A DNA stretch of 37,913 nt from Candidatus Limivicinus sp. (GTDB lineage Bacteria; Bacillota; Clostridia; Oscillospirales; Oscillospiraceae). Every line of letters starts with the position of its first letter. Within the stretch, counting starts at the first letter, position 1. The position numbers and the translations under genes were made by a program. Below the pieces are notes generated by a model. It did not search any database, was not told the DNA's origin, and saw only the letters and a program-made list of their open reading frames with translations. The stretch spans positions 1 to 37,913 of the forward strand of contig JARHZW010000042.1 in assembly GCA_029264685.1 (NCBI GenBank), in the 5' to 3' direction. Shown here in pieces: positions 7,755 through 15,171 of this stretch.

Positions 7755-8978
7755 ATAAACAAGCAGAAATTTCTTACTGAATTGGGCAAACTTCTGACCT
7801 TTATGTATGAAGAGGACAGGCGTCTGGCGCTGTCCATATACGATGAGGTTTTTGAGCAGGCCGAAGATGAGCAGGCTGTCCTGTCCGCTCTGGCTTCGCC
7901 GACCCGTCAGGCCGTTATTATCGCAAGAGCGTATAACGCCAAGGAACGGAAGCTCCAGATTTATTCCCAGTCAAGAGACGATGATGGTTATTACGCCGGC
8001 GGCGATCAGCTTCCGGACTTTGTATTAGCCATTGAGGACGCAGTTCCGTTTGAATTTACTTACACTCCACGTTCATTTTCAGAGGAGCAGCTCACGGAAT
8101 CCGAGGAAAACGCTGAAGCAGAGAGTGAACCGCAGAATGACAGTGTATCTTCCGAGACAGTCGAGGACCAGGCAGTGTCTCAGGCTCGCAGCGAAGCAGT
8201 AACTGAAGATCAGGCAGTGTCTCAGGCGCACAGCGAGGAAACAGCCGAAGATCAGGCAGTGTCTACGGTCAGCAGTGAAGAAGCGGTTATGGATGCCGAG
8301 ACTTCCGAGGATGTGAACGCAGCAGAAGCTTCCGCCGCTGATTCTCAGCAGGAAACTCCCGAAGAAAGCTCCGCAGACAATTCCGATGTGGAGAATTCGC
8401 AGGAAGATAATTCCGGCGAAACGGACGAGGCAGACGCCGAAAAAGATACAGATTCGTCTTCCTCCGGCGATACTGAGGATAAAGGTCAGGCTGAGGAACC
8501 CGACGCTCAGGCTGAGTCCGAGAATGAGGAGGGTGAAGCCCCCGTTCGGCAGGATGAGCAATCCGCTCCCGTTCCGGCTGTGGGTATTGAAGAAGAGGAT
8601 GACATGGAAGATGATGCTCCCCGCTCCGTCGAGACCGTTTCCAAGCCACGCATTTTTCTCCTGATTCTTTACATCATCTTTGCCGTCCCCATAACGGCAG
8701 TGGGAATTCTGCTGCTGCTTATACCCACCCTGCTTTCACTTGCTCTGGCCGTTGCTTTCATTTCCGCAGGCTCAGTGCTGCTGGCTGCAACATTCAGCGG
8801 ATTTGCGGTCTTTGCGGATATTATGGTCATGCTGGGTGCCGCTTTGATAGTTCTGGCTCTTGGGCTTCTGGTTCTGTGGCTGTTTATCTGGTTTATCGGC
8901 GGTGCGATGGCATCTTTTGTCCACAGCGTTCTGGATCTGGCTCACAAGTGGTGCTATAAGGAGGTGCCTGCGGTATGA
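7755..8978 (+). CDS. Membrane protein with HAAS/DUF1700-like N-terminus and acidic repeat linker; apparent ATA start
   Basis: This is a ~407-residue protein of unknown function. Reading from ATA at 7755 as Met gives MNKQKFLTELGKLLTFM, the usual opening of HAAS/DUF1700-type helical domains (about residues 1-60). A near-perfect Shine-Dalgarno sequence GGAGGTGA lies at 7742-7749, giving normal spacing to the ATA. The only conventional upstream choice, GTG 7746, lies inside that ribosome site and cannot use it. Residues about 105-290 are a highly acidic, low-complexity Glu/Asp/Ser/Ala linker with three 14-residue tandem repeats beginning EDQAVS. After a proline-containing patch come three to four hydrophobic segments (about 300-390). 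This suggests a membrane anchor with a long disordered cytosolic arm. It overlaps the next gene by 4 nt. HAAS proteins often sit beside PadR regulators; none is seen here. Confidence 0.75.
   Translation: MNKQKFLTELGKLLTFMYEEDRRLALSIYDEVFEQAEDEQAVLSALASPTRQAVIIARAYNAKERKLQIYSQSRDDDGYYAGGDQLPDFVLAIEDAVPFEFTYTPRSFSEEQLTESEENAEAESEPQNDSVSSETVEDQAVSQARSEAVTEDQAVSQAHSEETAEDQAVSTVSSEEAVMDAETSEDVNAAEASAADSQQETPEESSADNSDVENSQEDNSGETDEADAEKDTDSSSSGDTEDKGQAEEPDAQAESENEEGEAPVRQDEQSAPVPAVGIEEEDDMEDDAPRSVETVSKPRIFLLILYIIFAVPITAVGILLLLIPTLLSLALAVAFISAGSVLLAATFSGFAVFADIMVMLGAALIVLALGLLVLWLFIWFIGGAMASFVHSVLDLAHKWCYKEVPAV
8163..8288 (+). repeat. Three 42-bp in-frame tandem repeats
   Basis: Units begin at 8163, 8205 and 8247 and encode EDQAVSQARSEAVT, EDQAVSQAHSEETA and EDQAVSTVSSEEAV. 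The first two share the DNA stretch CAGGCAGTGTCTCAGGC, which suggests recent duplication by slippage or recombination within the acidic linker. Confidence 0.85.
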
Positions 8979-9211
8979 AGAAAGCATGGCGTATAATAAT
9001 TTCCATTTTCCTTATCGTGCTGCTGTTAGGCGGTGTTTTTATCGGTGTTGGTTTTTTGACCGGTGCAGATACAAACAGAATATACTCCGTTCTGGATGCA
9101 CGCTATAATCTTACAGCGTGGATAGAATACTTCGCAGAGGTATACAACATAATTTCCTCCGAAGTATTCGGCGGCAATGCCGGCAGTATAGTGCTTACAA
9201 CAAATCCATAA
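8975..9211 (+). CDS. Small single-span membrane protein of unknown function
   Basis: This is a 78-residue protein with a short basic N-terminus (MKKAWR), one strong membrane segment or uncleaved signal anchor (about residues 7-29, ending GVGFLTGA), and a ~45-residue extracytoplasmic tail that is mildly acidic and aromatic (WIEYFAEVYNIISSEVFGG). The ATG overlaps the stop codon of the preceding gene in an ATGA arrangement and has an AGGAGG site inside that gene, so the two are co-translated and probably act together at the membrane. I do not recognise the family. A strong terminator follows. Confidence 0.75.
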   Translation: MKKAWRIIISIFLIVLLLGGVFIGVGFLTGADTNRIYSVLDARYNLTAWIEYFAEVYNIISSEVFGGNAGSIVLTTNP

Positions 9212-9218
9212 TGATTTT

Positions 9219-9254
9219 CTGCCGGAAAGGGTTAAACCTTTTCGGCAGTTTTTT
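9219..9254 (+). terminator. Intrinsic terminator of the HAAS-type operon
   Basis: CTGCCGGAAAGG (9219-9230) pairs with CCTTTTCGGCAG (9237-9248), with one G-T pair, followed by six T. The T-run touches the end of the convergent ytvI gene. Confidence 0.9.
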
Positions 9255-10389
9255 ATGCACTTTTCCACAATTTAATTATTCCTTTGTCATTCAGCTGTCT
9301 TAAAACGGAAAATATCAGCGGAAAAAGCAACATTCCCCACACTTTCCACACCTTCCACCCCAAATACATTGAAGCCAGCGAGCTAATAGGGTCAAGGCCT
9401 ATTTCATCTCCCAGAAGCTTTGCCTGAGCGCAGCTTCGTACCAGATTCACAAGCCCCCAGCATATAATAAGTCCCAAAGCCCGGCCGTAATCGCCGAAAA
9501 GCAGGCAGTATATGCTCCATGGCACAAGCACTATTCCCGTGCCGAAAACAGGGAGCGCATCTATAAGCGCCGTTACCGCCGCCAGTCCTGCGGGGTTTTT
9601 AACTCCCAGCAGCAGGAAGGTCAGCAGCAATTCAAAAAAGCTTATAGCCATAAGTATGAGCTGTGCCCTGAAAAAACCTCCCATACTGTTTTTCAGTTCC
9701 CCTGTAAGGGCTTTCACCTTGCGCCTTATCCCGTCAGGCAGCTGTGCTTCTATAAAAGCCGTGGTTTTGGGAAAAGAAGCAGAAATAAAGTAGCTGCCTA
9801 ACCCTGCGGTAACGGCAAAAAGCAGAGTATTGGGGCTTTTCTGTGCCGCCTTGCCCAGAAAATCAAGCAGCCACTGGGATATAATAGACGGTAGACCGAA
9901 AAAAGCCCTGCCGATTGCATCCATGGCAGTTTTCATATATTGCTCCACAGAGTCCGAGGAGGAGGAAAACAGAGCAAGAATCTTTTCTTCAAGATACATA
10001 AGATTATCGCTGACGGCTTTCATAAGTTCCGGCGCTTTTTTCGCAAATTCCGTGGCCGTTGAAACGCCTTTTGAAACCAGCGTAAATAACAGCCACAGAA
10101 TAAGGCCTAAAACGCCCATAGTCAAAACCCCTGCCGCAAAGCTTCTCTTAATGCCTTTCCTGCTCATGGCTCTTACTGCCGGCTCCATCAGCGCCGCAAG
10201 AGCAAAAGCCAGAATAAAAGGTGCCGTCCACGGCAGAAGGAATCTGACGCAAAGCCATATTACTGCTGCACCTGCCACCAGACGCAGAATAACAGCCAGA
10301 TATTTTTCCCGTTTTTCGCCCAATATGTCCACCTCCGCCGCAAAGTCTCCTAAAATACTTTGTACCCGCTTTTCCCCGCTCTTATTCAT
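9253..10389 (-). CDS. ytvI: AI-2E family / YtvI-type sporulation integral membrane protein
   Basis: This 378-residue polytopic membrane protein has about eight hydrophobic segments. The family pattern is a paired N-terminal block (about residues 27-60, WLCVRFLLPWTAPFILAFAL), a helix near 80-105, a long amphipathic middle, and a C-terminal cluster beginning FRAQLILMAISFFELLLTF and including the conserved ALIDALPVFGTGIVLVPWSI. This matches the AI-2E/PerM/YtvI superfamily, whose Firmicute branch is named sporulation integral membrane protein YtvI. Its role is uncertain; family members include ion or small-molecule antiporters. ATG 10389 follows a GGTGGTGAGGG stretch and an in-frame stop lies two codons upstream. 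It is divergent from the aspartokinase gene. Confidence 0.85.
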   Translation of the reverse strand: MNKSGEKRVQSILGDFAAEVDILGEKREKYLAVILRLVAGAAVIWLCVRFLLPWTAPFILAFALAALMEPAVRAMSRKGIKRSFAAGVLTMGVLGLILWLLFTLVSKGVSTATEFAKKAPELMKAVSDNLMYLEEKILALFSSSSDSVEQYMKTAMDAIGRAFFGLPSIISQWLLDFLGKAAQKSPNTLLFAVTAGLGSYFISASFPKTTAFIEAQLPDGIRRKVKALTGELKNSMGGFFRAQLILMAISFFELLLTFLLLGVKNPAGLAAVTALIDALPVFGTGIVLVPWSIYCLLFGDYGRALGLIICWGLVNLVRSCAQAKLLGDEIGLDPISSLASMYLGWKVWKVWGMLLFPLIFSVLRQLNDKGIIKLWKSA

Positions 10390-10457
10390 CCCTCACCACC
10401 AATAGTCCGGCTGTATATAATGTAGTAGCCGCACTAAGCGGTATTGGAGGAAAAGCA

Positions 10458-11423
10458 ATGCTAATCGTCACGAAATTCGGCGGCAGCTCCCTTGCCGATC
10501 CGGATAGACTTTTTCACGCTGCGGGTATCATCTCCGGAACCCGTCAAAGGGAGCAGAAGGTGCTGGCGGTGGTTTCCGCCGTTGGCAGTACCACGGATGA
10601 GCTGAAAGAAATGGCACTTGAGATAAGCTCCAAACCCTCTCTAAGGGAACAGGATGCACTTCTTTCAAGCGGAGAGCAGCAGTCGGCTGCACTTATGGCC
10701 ATTGCGCTTCAGGAAATGGGAGAGAAAGCGGTTTCCTTAACCGGCTGGCAGGCAGGAATATTAAGTTCCGGTCCTTACGGCAGTTCGGATATAGCTTTCA
10801 TTGTGCCTGACAGAATTCAAGAGGCTTTAAACAGGGGAATTATTCCCGTGGTTGCCGGCTTTCAGGCTCTGTCACCCTATGGCGATATAAGCACTTTGGG
10901 CCGTGGAGGTTCGGACACCACAGCAGTTGCGCTCTCGGCCGCATTAAATGCGGATGAGTGCCGGATATATACAGATGTAGACGGAATATATACCGCCGAC
11001 CCCAGACTTTGTCCTGAGGCACGGCTTTTAAAGGAAATAGATTTCAGGGATATGCTGACCCTGGCCCGCTCCGGCTCTCAGGTGCTGCACCCACGAGCCG
11101 TAAAGCTTGCAATGGCAAACGGGGTTAAGCTGCGTCTCATGTCATCCTTCAAGGCTTTGCCCGGCACCGAGCTTTGTTTTCTGCCGGACGAGCGGAGGCC
11201 CGCCTTTGCCGGAGTTACAAGGGATGAAAAGAGCTGCACTGTCAGCGCCGCAGGCACTGCGGCATCAAGCGCAAGTCTGGCGCAGCTTATATCCGCCCTT
11301 GGCAGCGGCGGAGTGGCAGTGCTTACGGGCAGCGTGGAAGAAAACCGTGTCTCAGTAAAGGTCGCCCGGGCACAGCTTCTCACTGCGCTGAAAATCGCCC
11401 ATTCCACTTTGCTGCTCAAATAA
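10458..11423 (+). CDS. Aspartate kinase, short form with reduced ACT region
   Basis: This 321-residue enzyme is predicted to phosphorylate aspartate to aspartyl phosphate, the first step to lysine, threonine, methionine and diaminopimelate. The catalytic domain is complete: KFGGSSLAD at residue 6, the SSGEQQSAALMA helix, TLGRGGSDTTAVALSAAL near 150 and IYTDVDGIYTADPR near 170, all typical of aspartokinases. The usual ~400-residue enzyme has two full ACT domains. Here only about 80 residues follow the catalytic part, enough for roughly one ACT (VLTGSVEENRVSVKVARAQL near the end). Loss of the tandem ACT pair would weaken or change feedback control (inference). ATG 10458 has GGAGG 7 nt upstream. 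It is monocistronic, ending at a shared terminator. Confidence 0.85.
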   Translation: MLIVTKFGGSSLADPDRLFHAAGIISGTRQREQKVLAVVSAVGSTTDELKEMALEISSKPSLREQDALLSSGEQQSAALMAIALQEMGEKAVSLTGWQAGILSSGPYGSSDIAFIVPDRIQEALNRGIIPVVAGFQALSPYGDISTLGRGGSDTTAVALSAALNADECRIYTDVDGIYTADPRLCPEARLLKEIDFRDMLTLARSGSQVLHPRAVKLAMANGVKLRLMSSFKALPGTELCFLPDERRPAFAGVTRDEKSCTVSAAGTAASSASLAQLISALGSGGVAVLTGSVEENRVSVKVARAQLLTALKIAHSTLLLK

Positions 11424-11432
11424 AAAATAAAA

Positions 11433-11474
11433 CGGAGTGGGTCAGGATTTACCTTGACACACTCCGCATTTTTT
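11433..11474. terminator. Bidirectional terminator between aspartokinase and the PurN-like gene
   Basis: CGGAGTG (11433-11439) pairs with CACTCCG (11460-11466), with an inner GTCA/TGAC pairing. A T-run (11469-11474) lies on the right and an A-rich tract on the left. The right flank overlaps the last codon of the convergent gene. Confidence 0.8.
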
Positions 11475-12102
11475 ATTTTTCTGCTTTTTTATCCTCTATA
11501 ATGACTCTGTTGCCGTGAATGGAAAGGCGGTTATCGCAATACAGGGACACGGCTTCTGTTAGAAGCTTCCACTCACACTCCTCGATTATTCTCCGTTTAA
11601 GACTTTCGGGAGTATCATTTGGCAGAACATCAAGAGCTTTTTGAGAAATTATATTTCCTACTCTGCCGTCCCCGTCTGCAAAATAAGCAGTGGCTCCCGT
11701 CACTTTAACGCCTTTTTCAAGAACCGCTCTGTATATATCCCCTTCCTCATCCTCAAAGGCAGGATAAAGAGCCGGGTATGTACCTATTATACGGTTTTTG
11801 TACTGGTATGGCACCACACCGAGAGGCAGGTCATATCCGGCAAGAATAACAAGGTCTATGTCCATGTCTTTAAGCTTGTTTGCAACTGCCATACTGTGGC
11901 TTGTCATATTTGGAAAAAGCTCCGGATCTACTACATAAGCGGGAACACCGGCATTCAGAGCTCTTTTCATTGCGTAGGCCCCTTTGTTGGAGGATATAAC
12001 CGCAACCATATCAAAATTAGGTATCTCATTAAAATACATGGAGTCCAAAATTGCCTGAAGCTCGGCTCCGTCACCCGACACAAGGGCTGCCGCTCTTACC
12101 AT
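11473..12102 (-). CDS. PurN-like formyltransferase-fold protein with altered active site
   Basis: This ~209-residue protein is homologous along its whole length to GAR transformylase (PurN): it has an N-terminal Rossmann-like start VRAAALVSGDGAELQAILDS, then AVISSNKGAYAMKRALNAGV, the LVILAGYDLPL strand and VKVTGATAYFADGDGRVGNI. The residues that define the enzyme are changed. The phosphate-binding loop, usually SGxGSN or SGGGTN, reads SGDGAE. The catalytic NIHPSLLP motif reads GTYPALYP, so both the essential Asn and His are missing. Only an Asp-Gly pair corresponding to the D144 region remains. It is therefore probably a pseudoenzyme or acts on another substrate. The ATG at 12102 fits the family start; an in-frame TTG at 12150 is open but adds atypical residues. 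No purine genes are nearby. Confidence 0.75.
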   Translation of the reverse strand: MVRAAALVSGDGAELQAILDSMYFNEIPNFDMVAVISSNKGAYAMKRALNAGVPAYVVDPELFPNMTSHSMAVANKLKDMDIDLVILAGYDLPLGVVPYQYKNRIIGTYPALYPAFEDEEGDIYRAVLEKGVKVTGATAYFADGDGRVGNIISQKALDVLPNDTPESLKRRIIEECEWKLLTEAVSLYCDNRLSIHGNRVIIEDKKAEK

Positions 12103-12164
12103 TGTCCAAATACCCCGCTTTCCATGAACATTTATATCTCTTATTCGCAAGAGCCTTAAAGGAC

Positions 12165-12193
12165 TTGTGAATTCTCAGAAATCAAGTTATAAT
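12165..12193 (+). promoter_or_regulatory. Sigma-A promoter of the phosphatase cassette
   Basis: TTGTGA (12165-12170) and TATAAT (12188-12193) are separated by 17 nt, about 65 nt upstream of the first gene's ATG. Confidence 0.7.
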
Positions 12194-12259
12194 ATCTTAA
12201 TCGTATTTTATTATTATACTGTATTAGACCTTTTCGGTCAAGGTTTGGAGGCAGAACTT

Positions 12260-13390
12260 ATGACGGAAATTTATCTCATCAGACACGCTCAGGCGGAGGG
12301 CAACGTTTACCGCATGATGCAGGGACATTGGGACGGAGACGTTACCGATATGGGCATGAAGCAGATAGACGCCCTTGCAGAGCGCTTCAGGGACAAAGCT
12401 GTGGACGCCGTGTATGCAAGCGACCTGCACAGGACCATGCTCACCGCATCTGCAATTACTAAATATCACCCTCTCAGCATTATTCCCGACGAGAGACTGA
12501 GAGAAATAAATGTTGGCCCGTGGGAAACCAAGTTTTTCGGCAATGTTATGCACGACGAGCCGGAGCTTGCACGGCAGTTTATATTCGAGCAGGACAAATG
12601 GTACAAGGAGGGTGCGGAAACCTATGAGCAGGTAGGAAACAGAGTATATCCTGCCCTTGAGGACATAGCCCGCAGGCACCCCAATCAGAAGGTAGTTGTG
12701 GTAAGCCACGGCGTATCCATCCGCTGCTGTCTGTCGAAAATCAGCGGAATCAGCTTAAACGATGTGGAAGACCTCCCCATATGCAAAAATACCTCCGTCA
12801 CAAAGCTTATATGGGAAGATGATAAATTCCGCATTGAATACATGAATGACGCTTCACACATACTCTCTCTTGGAGACAAAGCCTGGGGCAGCACCAGCGA
12901 TCTGCGTGACGAGGCAATAAATCCTGCCGAAAAGCAGGACTACTATCTTTCCTGCTATGAGGATGCCTGGAGGGCTGCCCACAGCAGCACCAGAGGCTTT
13001 GACGGCAATGTGTATCTTAATAACGCAATGGAGCACTACAGAGCTGATAAGGACTCTGTGCTGTGTATGTATGACGGAGACAATGCGGTTGGACTTATTG
13101 ATATGGACACACGCCGTGGAGCCGCTGACGGTCACGGGTGGATAAGCCTTATTTATCTTGCACCGCAGTACAGAAACAAGGGCTACGGTATTCAGCTTCT
13201 GGCACGGAGCATCGCAAAATACTCCTTCATGGGCAGAACTGCCCTTATGCTCCATGTGGCCGAGGACAACAAACCCGCTCTGGCATTTTACGAAAAATAC
13301 GGCTTTAAGACCATTTCCGCCGAAAACAGCGGAACCGGCAGGCTGTATCTAATGGCACTTGATCTGGGAGGCAGGCACGATGTTCAATAG
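12260..13390 (+). CDS. Histidine phosphatase (PGM-like) fused to GNAT acetyltransferase
   Basis: This 376-residue fusion starts at ATG 12260 with GGAGG 8 nt upstream. Residues 1 to about 200 are a phosphoglycerate-mutase-like histidine phosphatase: the phospho-acceptor motif LIRHAQAEGN (Arg8-His9), the acid-region LREINVGPWE near 82, and VVVSHGVSIRC with His150. This half should remove phosphate from a small metabolite, as cobalamin phosphatases or broad-range PGM phosphatases do; true mutase activity is unlikely. Residues about 215-370 form a GNAT N-acetyltransferase with the acetyl-CoA loop APQYRNKGYGIQLL and the late LAFYEKYGFKT motif. Substrates of both halves are unknown. The gene overlaps the next by 11 nt, so the fusion is co-expressed with a second phosphatase. 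Confidence 0.88.
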   Translation: MTEIYLIRHAQAEGNVYRMMQGHWDGDVTDMGMKQIDALAERFRDKAVDAVYASDLHRTMLTASAITKYHPLSIIPDERLREINVGPWETKFFGNVMHDEPELARQFIFEQDKWYKEGAETYEQVGNRVYPALEDIARRHPNQKVVVVSHGVSIRCCLSKISGISLNDVEDLPICKNTSVTKLIWEDDKFRIEYMNDASHILSLGDKAWGSTSDLRDEAINPAEKQDYYLSCYEDAWRAAHSSTRGFDGNVYLNNAMEHYRADKDSVLCMYDGDNAVGLIDMDTRRGAADGHGWISLIYLAPQYRNKGYGIQLLARSIAKYSFMGRTALMLHVAEDNKPALAFYEKYGFKTISAENSGTGRLYLMALDLGGRHDVQ

Positions 13391-14480
13391 ACCTGCCAGA
13401 ATAGAACGGCTTGACATCGCATCAGGGCGCAGAATTCTTGCCATTTCCGACATTCACGCAAATATTCCCTATTTCAAAGGCGTACTGGAAAAAGCGAGGT
13501 TTTCTTCAAAGGACGAGCTTATAATAGACGGTGATTTTCTGGAAAAGGGGCAGGACAGTCTTAAAACTCTGCACATAGTCATGGAGCTTTGCAAAATGGG
13601 CAATGTCCACGCCGTGTGCGGCAACTGTGACGACTGGTCGGGGGTGTTCGATGTAGCGCATGATGACGGAGCCGACGAGCACCTGCTCCATTATATGCTG
13701 TGGAAAAAAAGCGGTCTGCTTTGGGATATGTGCAATTTTTCCGGAATTGACCCATTTGAAATAGAAAGCTTTACAGCCGTTAAACATACACTGTATAAAA
13801 ACTTCAGGGAAGAATTTGAATTTCTCCGCACCATTCCCCACGCCATTGAGACGGAAAAATTTATTTTCGCCCACGCCGGCATGACGCCTGGCAAAGCTCT
13901 GGACCTGCAAAGCGCCGATGAGCTTGACAGGTGTGACGGCCTGCTTACGAAAGACTGGAAATTCGACAAATGGCTTATAGTAGGTCATTGGCCTGTGGTC
14001 CTTTACGGTGAAAATACCGTATGTGCAAACCCCATAATAGACAGAGAGAAGAAAATTATCAGCATTGACGGCGGCTGTGTTTTAAAAGATGACGGGCAGC
14101 TGAACTGCCTTATAATTCCTGACAAAAACAGTGAGGATTTCGACTTTACCGCCTACGACCCGTTCCCTGTAAAAACGGTGCTTAACGGGCAGCAAGGGAG
14201 CAAAAGCTCTTATTATATCCGCTGGGGAGACAGCACAGTGCAGGTTCTGGAGCGTGGCGAAGAGTTTTCTCTGTGCCGCCATGTCAGGACGGGATACACC
14301 ATGAACATTCTTACGAAATATCTCTTTACGGACAATGAATTCACCGACTGCAACGACTGCACGGATTATATACTGCCCCTTGAAGAGGGAGATCAGGTAA
14401 GCGTTGTAGAAACCTGCTCTGACCGCTACTTTGTAAAGCACAACGGTGTTTCCGGCTGGTATCTGGGAGAACTTATATGA
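13380..14480 (+). CDS. Calcineurin-like metallophosphoesterase with C-terminal SH3-like domain
   Basis: This 366-residue protein starts at ATG 13380, inside the end of the preceding gene, with GGGAGG 8 nt upstream. The dimetal phosphoesterase motifs are intact: SDIHAN (Asp24, His26), DGDFLEKG (Asp52), GNCDD (Asn82), FAHAGMTPG and LIVGHWPV. The insert between the third and fourth motifs is long. The core resembles PrpE/ApaH-like protein-phosphatase or dinucleoside-tetraphosphatase enzymes. About 110 residues at the end are not part of the core; the last ~35, with LEEGDQVSVVETCSDRYFV and SGWYLGEL, look like a bacterial SH3-like domain that could bind peptides or cell-wall material. There is no signal peptide, so a cytosolic role is expected. 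It overlaps the DUF1294 gene by 4 nt. Confidence 0.85.
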   Translation: MFNRPARIERLDIASGRRILAISDIHANIPYFKGVLEKARFSSKDELIIDGDFLEKGQDSLKTLHIVMELCKMGNVHAVCGNCDDWSGVFDVAHDDGADEHLLHYMLWKKSGLLWDMCNFSGIDPFEIESFTAVKHTLYKNFREEFEFLRTIPHAIETEKFIFAHAGMTPGKALDLQSADELDRCDGLLTKDWKFDKWLIVGHWPVVLYGENTVCANPIIDREKKIISIDGGCVLKDDGQLNCLIIPDKNSEDFDFTAYDPFPVKTVLNGQQGSKSSYYIRWGDSTVQVLERGEEFSLCRHVRTGYTMNILTKYLFTDNEFTDCNDCTDYILPLEEGDQVSVVETCSDRYFVKHNGVSGWYLGELI

Positions 14481-14764
14481 AAAACTTTCTGTGCTCACCG
14501 CCGGCCCTGCTGTCAGTTTTTCTGCTTGTAATGAGCCTTACTCTGTTTATAACCATGGGTATTGACAAAAGGCGAGCTGTGAAAGGCAGGTACAGGATTT
14601 CCGAAAGAGCTTTGTTCACTCTGGCTATCTGCGGCGGAGCAGTGGGCGGCTGGCTGGGTATGTACGCTTTCCGGCATAAAACCCGACACATGAAATTTGT
14701 TATTTGCTTTCCGCTTTTTGCGGTTTTGCAGCTTGGCGCCGTAATTTTACTTATAACGGCATAA
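14477..14764 (+). CDS. DUF1294 family small membrane protein
   Basis: This 95-residue membrane protein has three hydrophobic segments (about residues 8-28, 46-64 and 73-93). The family signature is the sequence between them: GIDKRRAVKGRYRISERALF followed by a glycine-rich stretch, GGAVGGWLGMYAFRHKTRH, then KFVICFPL. This is the DUF1294 pattern of unknown function. Its ATG overlaps the stop of the metallophosphoesterase gene (ATGA), with GGGAGA just upstream, so it is the last member of a translationally coupled three-gene unit. A terminator follows at once. Confidence 0.88.
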   Translation: MKNFLCSPPALLSVFLLVMSLTLFITMGIDKRRAVKGRYRISERALFTLAICGGAVGGWLGMYAFRHKTRHMKFVICFPLFAVLQLGAVILLITA

Positions 14765-14795
14765 AAAATGACAGGCCTCAGTGCCTGCCATTTTT
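14764..14795. terminator. Bidirectional terminator between the DUF1294 and DUF378 genes
   Basis: AAAAATGACAGGC (14764-14776) pairs with GCCTGCCATTTTT (14783-14795) with one mismatch, giving a T-run on either strand. It starts inside the DUF1294 stop codon and ends 2 nt before the DUF378 stop. Confidence 0.88.
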
Positions 14796-14796
14796 C

Positions 14797-15006
14797 TTAT
14801 TCTCTGTCAGTAACAGAGTCTGTCCTAAAGAGCATGGATATGCACCACAGTGCGGCAAGCCCCACCAGAGTGTATATGACCCTGCTCACAACACCTGTCT
14901 GCCCTCCGCACAGAAAAGCTACAATATCAAAGCGGAAAAGGCCCACACTGCCCCAGTTTATACCGCCTATTATGGCCAGAATCAGGGCTATACGGTCTAT
15001 TATCAT
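14797..15006 (-). CDS. DUF378 family (YuzA-like) small membrane protein
   Basis: This 69-residue protein has two membrane helices. The first, starting MIIDRIALILAIIGGINWG, followed by SVGLFRFD, is the hallmark of DUF378/YuzA proteins. The second helix covers about residues 40-60 (VVSRVIYTLVGLAALWCI). The short polar loop carries LCGGQTG. The function of the family is unknown. The ATG at 15006 has AAGGAG 9 nt upstream. It is a single gene converging on the DUF1294 unit. Confidence 0.88.
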   Translation of the reverse strand: MIIDRIALILAIIGGINWGSVGLFRFDIVAFLCGGQTGVVSRVIYTLVGLAALWCISMLFRTDSVTDRE

Positions 15007-15136
15007 AAAAAAACTTCTCCTTTCCTAAGGTGGCCCGAAAATATGTTTTGTCCTTCCGGACAGCCTTGTTTTCCGCTATATTTTTTCCTCAAATTAAAGA
15101 AATTATGCATTCGACAAAAGTAGTGTTCTTTCGCTC

Positions 15137-15165
15137 TTTACAAAAGCTCTCCCTTGTACTATTCT
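15137..15165 (+). promoter_or_regulatory. Possible sigma-A promoter of a small RNA
   Basis: TTTACA (15137-15142) and TATTCT (15160-15165) are 17 nt apart. No protein start follows within 400 nt, but two hairpins and a terminator do. Confidence 0.45.
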
Positions 15166-15171
15166 ATACTC

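Noticed and set aside
8163..8288. CRISPR-like array
   Set aside because: The 42-bp periodicity is in frame, has no spacers between units and encodes a low-complexity protein repeat.
12103..12150. Upstream TTG start for the PurN-like gene
   Set aside because: Adds 16 residues not found in the family; MVRAAALVSGDG at 12102 matches the normal PurN beginning.
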